A stretch of DNA of 60,000 nucleotides from Apostichopus japonicus (taxonomy: Eukaryota > Echinodermata > Holothuroidea > Aspidochirotida > Stichopodidae). Below, piece by piece: positions 54,201 through 57,200 of the stretch. Each line of letters opens with the position of its first letter. The stretch's first letter is position 1. The translations under genes and the position numbers were made by a program. Under the pieces are notes generated by a model. That model saw nothing but the letters and a program-made list of their open reading frames with translations, was not told where the DNA came from and ran no database searches. The DNA is taken from positions 15,283,499 through 15,343,498 of the forward strand of contig NC_092565.1 of NCBI RefSeq assembly GCF_037975245.1, given 5' to 3'.

Positions 54201-57200
54201 AAGTAAATACAGTAGCAATAAACCCTAGCTGGGATTAGCATCCAGCTCAACTAACAAAAGAACCTCTCATTTTTATGGTTTTTACAGCTGTTCCCTAAAC
54301 ATGAAAGTAACAGAACTCTAACAGCAAAATAGCTTCAAATTCATATTAATTATGAGTGCTCAGTACTTGTAACTGCCCTGTAATATAACTTGCGATGCTA
54401 AATTATGTTGAGCCTTATCAAAAACATGATACCATGAAGTCTGTTATGAAGAATGAATCCCCAAATTTTTTAATTAAATCATCACTCACTTCTCATGATA
54501 TTGCATGTTAAGTACAAAGTCTGTGTTGATTTTGAAGAACCATGCTAGCGAAAGTCTCTCTTTTGCAATCTGGTAAAATTCTATCATAACATACTATAGC
54601 ATGAATTTTTAACCAGACGTACTGGGAAAAATCAATGCCAAAAATATTCTGTGATAATGACAAACCATGTGCATCAATTTTGTACTATTGATCGACATCA
54701 CTGCACTGTAGCTCTGTCAAGACTGAATTTCAATAAGTATCAAGTCCATGTATGAAATAGCAAACTACTGTATGCATCAGCAGAGTCAAACTAGGATTCT
54801 AAAAGGGGAAAGGGGGGGGGGAAGGGGAACTATTAGTATGGCACAAAGACAGGGCTATTACTACCGTAGTATCAATTCAAACAATGTAGAATTCTGGGAG
54901 GAGAGGAAATGATGAGGGTTGACTCAAGGTAGGCTTGCACGGTAAACCGGTTTTAATACCGAAACCGGTTTTTTCCGACCGAATTTCGGTACTATTTTTT
55001 ATTTTAAGAAAACCGAAAAAACCGAAAAACCGAAATGTGAATTGCAAATACTGGAAAAACAAGGTTTATTGACTTTGGTTTCTCCAATTTACTGTTCTTT
55101 TTGCAATATGAAAGTAAATTGCAACAGGAGAAAGCTATTCTGATAGACGACATTGTCAGAGCTACGATCTGCACACGCCATAACCAGTGCTTGAGGGTGG
55201 ATAGCTAGGCCTAACATTAGGCTATGCAGCCCTTATATGCGTGCATCAGGTAGGCGACCTTGTAGTATTGAACTGACCTTGGTGGCCAACGTTAGTTGTT
55301 GTGAGAAGTACACACTCAAATGACGAGATGCAGTTCAAAATAAATTGTTATATCCAACGTGTTTGTCCTCTTTGTGTTGTTCTTTGTATTTAACTTCAAT
55401 TTAATAGTAGAGGATATGGAGAAAATCTTTTCAAACACATTGATCACACTTCGTGTTCAAAAAATGAACGTTAAAACTTGAAAGGTACATTGCGCAATCC
55501 ACAATACCATACGACATGTACAGTCGCAGGGGTGGGGGGGGGGGCTCTGTGAGTTTAACAACTAAGATGCAACAAGTAACATTAGAACAATCACGGGGGG
55601 GGGCTCTGAGTTTAACAACTAAGATGCAACAAGTAACAGAACAATCACAGTCCATTATTCACAAAAGACACATGGCGTCAGGGTTGAGCCAAGGAATATT
55701 AAAGGAGTAAAAATGTTGCATACATGGCTGGAAATTACAGATGTTGCTGTTGGGACAATTCTCCTTTGTACGCTAAAAGATTTTATTTTCTTTGTAAGGT
55801 TCCTTTAAACATTTCTTCTTATCAGTTATCAGACAAGGCGTCTCTCAGTTGGTTTTTCGTTTACGTTGAAGAACACATGTTTCCAACTTAAACGTTAACA
55901 ATTTATATTCTTTGCGACCTAATCCCGCTAATGCCAGCGATATTTTTCAACTTGTACTTGAAAGTGTAGATGGTAAATTCTCTTCACTCCTTTAAGAGAA
56001 ATTTATTTTACTGCCAAGATACCACCCGCGAACATGGCTAGAGCCTCGTGCAATTTGGTACCTTCGAACACTTTGTCAGCCACTACTGAATATATTGGAC
56101 CAATCATATTGTAAAGCAATTTTTTTACGATCTCCAATTGGTCATAATGGGGTTTACGCTCGGCCTTCATCTCCGAAAATATAACATATAATATAATATA
56201 ACATGACCGTGATATTTTTTTCTGAACACGAATTTGAACTTCGTGAAGTACAGTAAACACAAGACAAACGATACATGTACGTGATGTTAAAACTTTAAGA
56301 AAAAATTTCACTAACACATTTCTTTTCGACATATTTACTTCAGTTTAGTTAACGTGGGTTATAAAATGAGAGTCATGAAGGCAGTAACATTTCTTGAATT
56401 TATTCTCCTTATTTTTAACCCTTCACTGCGAACGAACACACTTCAACCCCCTGTTGGTAAAGCTTCAAAAATACGCATCTTAGCGATCGAGATTTGGATG
56501 TTTTCAATGCAATTCGGGAGGTGGAAAAAAACCGGTTTTTGAGCCAGATTCGGTTTTTTGCTAGAGAAAAACCGGTTGTAAGTTTTCACAAAACCGTGCA
56601 AGCTTAACTCAAGGCATTGCTTAACTAAGATGCAGACTTATATATACTTTCATTTTTGTAGAATGTGAGGTAAGTATTATAAGCTTCAAAGTAGAACAGA
56701 AACAGTAATAACTTTTTACCCTTCAGAAAGAAAACGAAATAAAATGTTCGTTGGCAGATGATATACAGTGTGCATGTGTACTTTATCATTCAAGAAAGGA
56801 AATTCACAACAATATGGCCTACTAAAGAGTTTTATAGCTTTCACTGTGTACACCTATTTCTGTTTCCTGCCTTGTTCATACAGCAGACAAGATATCATAT
56901 ACTGTAACACTGTTACTGTAAAGTTGTGGAGCAATGGGAGTTCTGTGTGGACGGTGTGGAACCATTGTGGTAGTTTAAATCCCCTTGGAATTATATAGGG
57001 GTTATTGCTCCTGACATTAAGTAAACCAGTTGTAATTGTTGGCAGATTATGGCTTTTGGGGCTGCTTCTATGGATTGGCATATGGTATCAGGCTTATCCT
57101 GAGATTGTGATGTAACACATGTGATATTTTCTAGGGATACTCATGTGATCACATTCATCTCTATAAAGGAGTACAATTGCTTGGTGATGGTAGGAATGCA

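Larger units (their letters stand above)
47385..54210 (-). mobile_element. DIRS-type tyrosine-recombinase retrotransposon, apparently complete
   Basis: The element is about 6.8 kb and lies on the same strand as the host gene, in attractin intron 2. It has the DIRS plan: a gag-like ORF1, an RT/RNase H ORF2, a tyrosine recombinase ORF3, 124-bp inverted terminal repeats and an internal complementary region (48206-48303) made of the two outer ends joined head to tail. The two outer ends share the tetranucleotide ATAC, and the internal region shows the joined form GTAAATACTCC. All ORFs are open with catalytic residues present and the terminal repeats look near-identical, so insertion is likely recent. 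GC content is clearly higher than in the surrounding intron. Confidence 0.95.

Noticed and set aside
56003-56332. 109-codon frame in the hAT-like element as a transposase fragment
   Set aside because: No hAT transposase motif (for example the C-terminal dimerisation segment) is visible.
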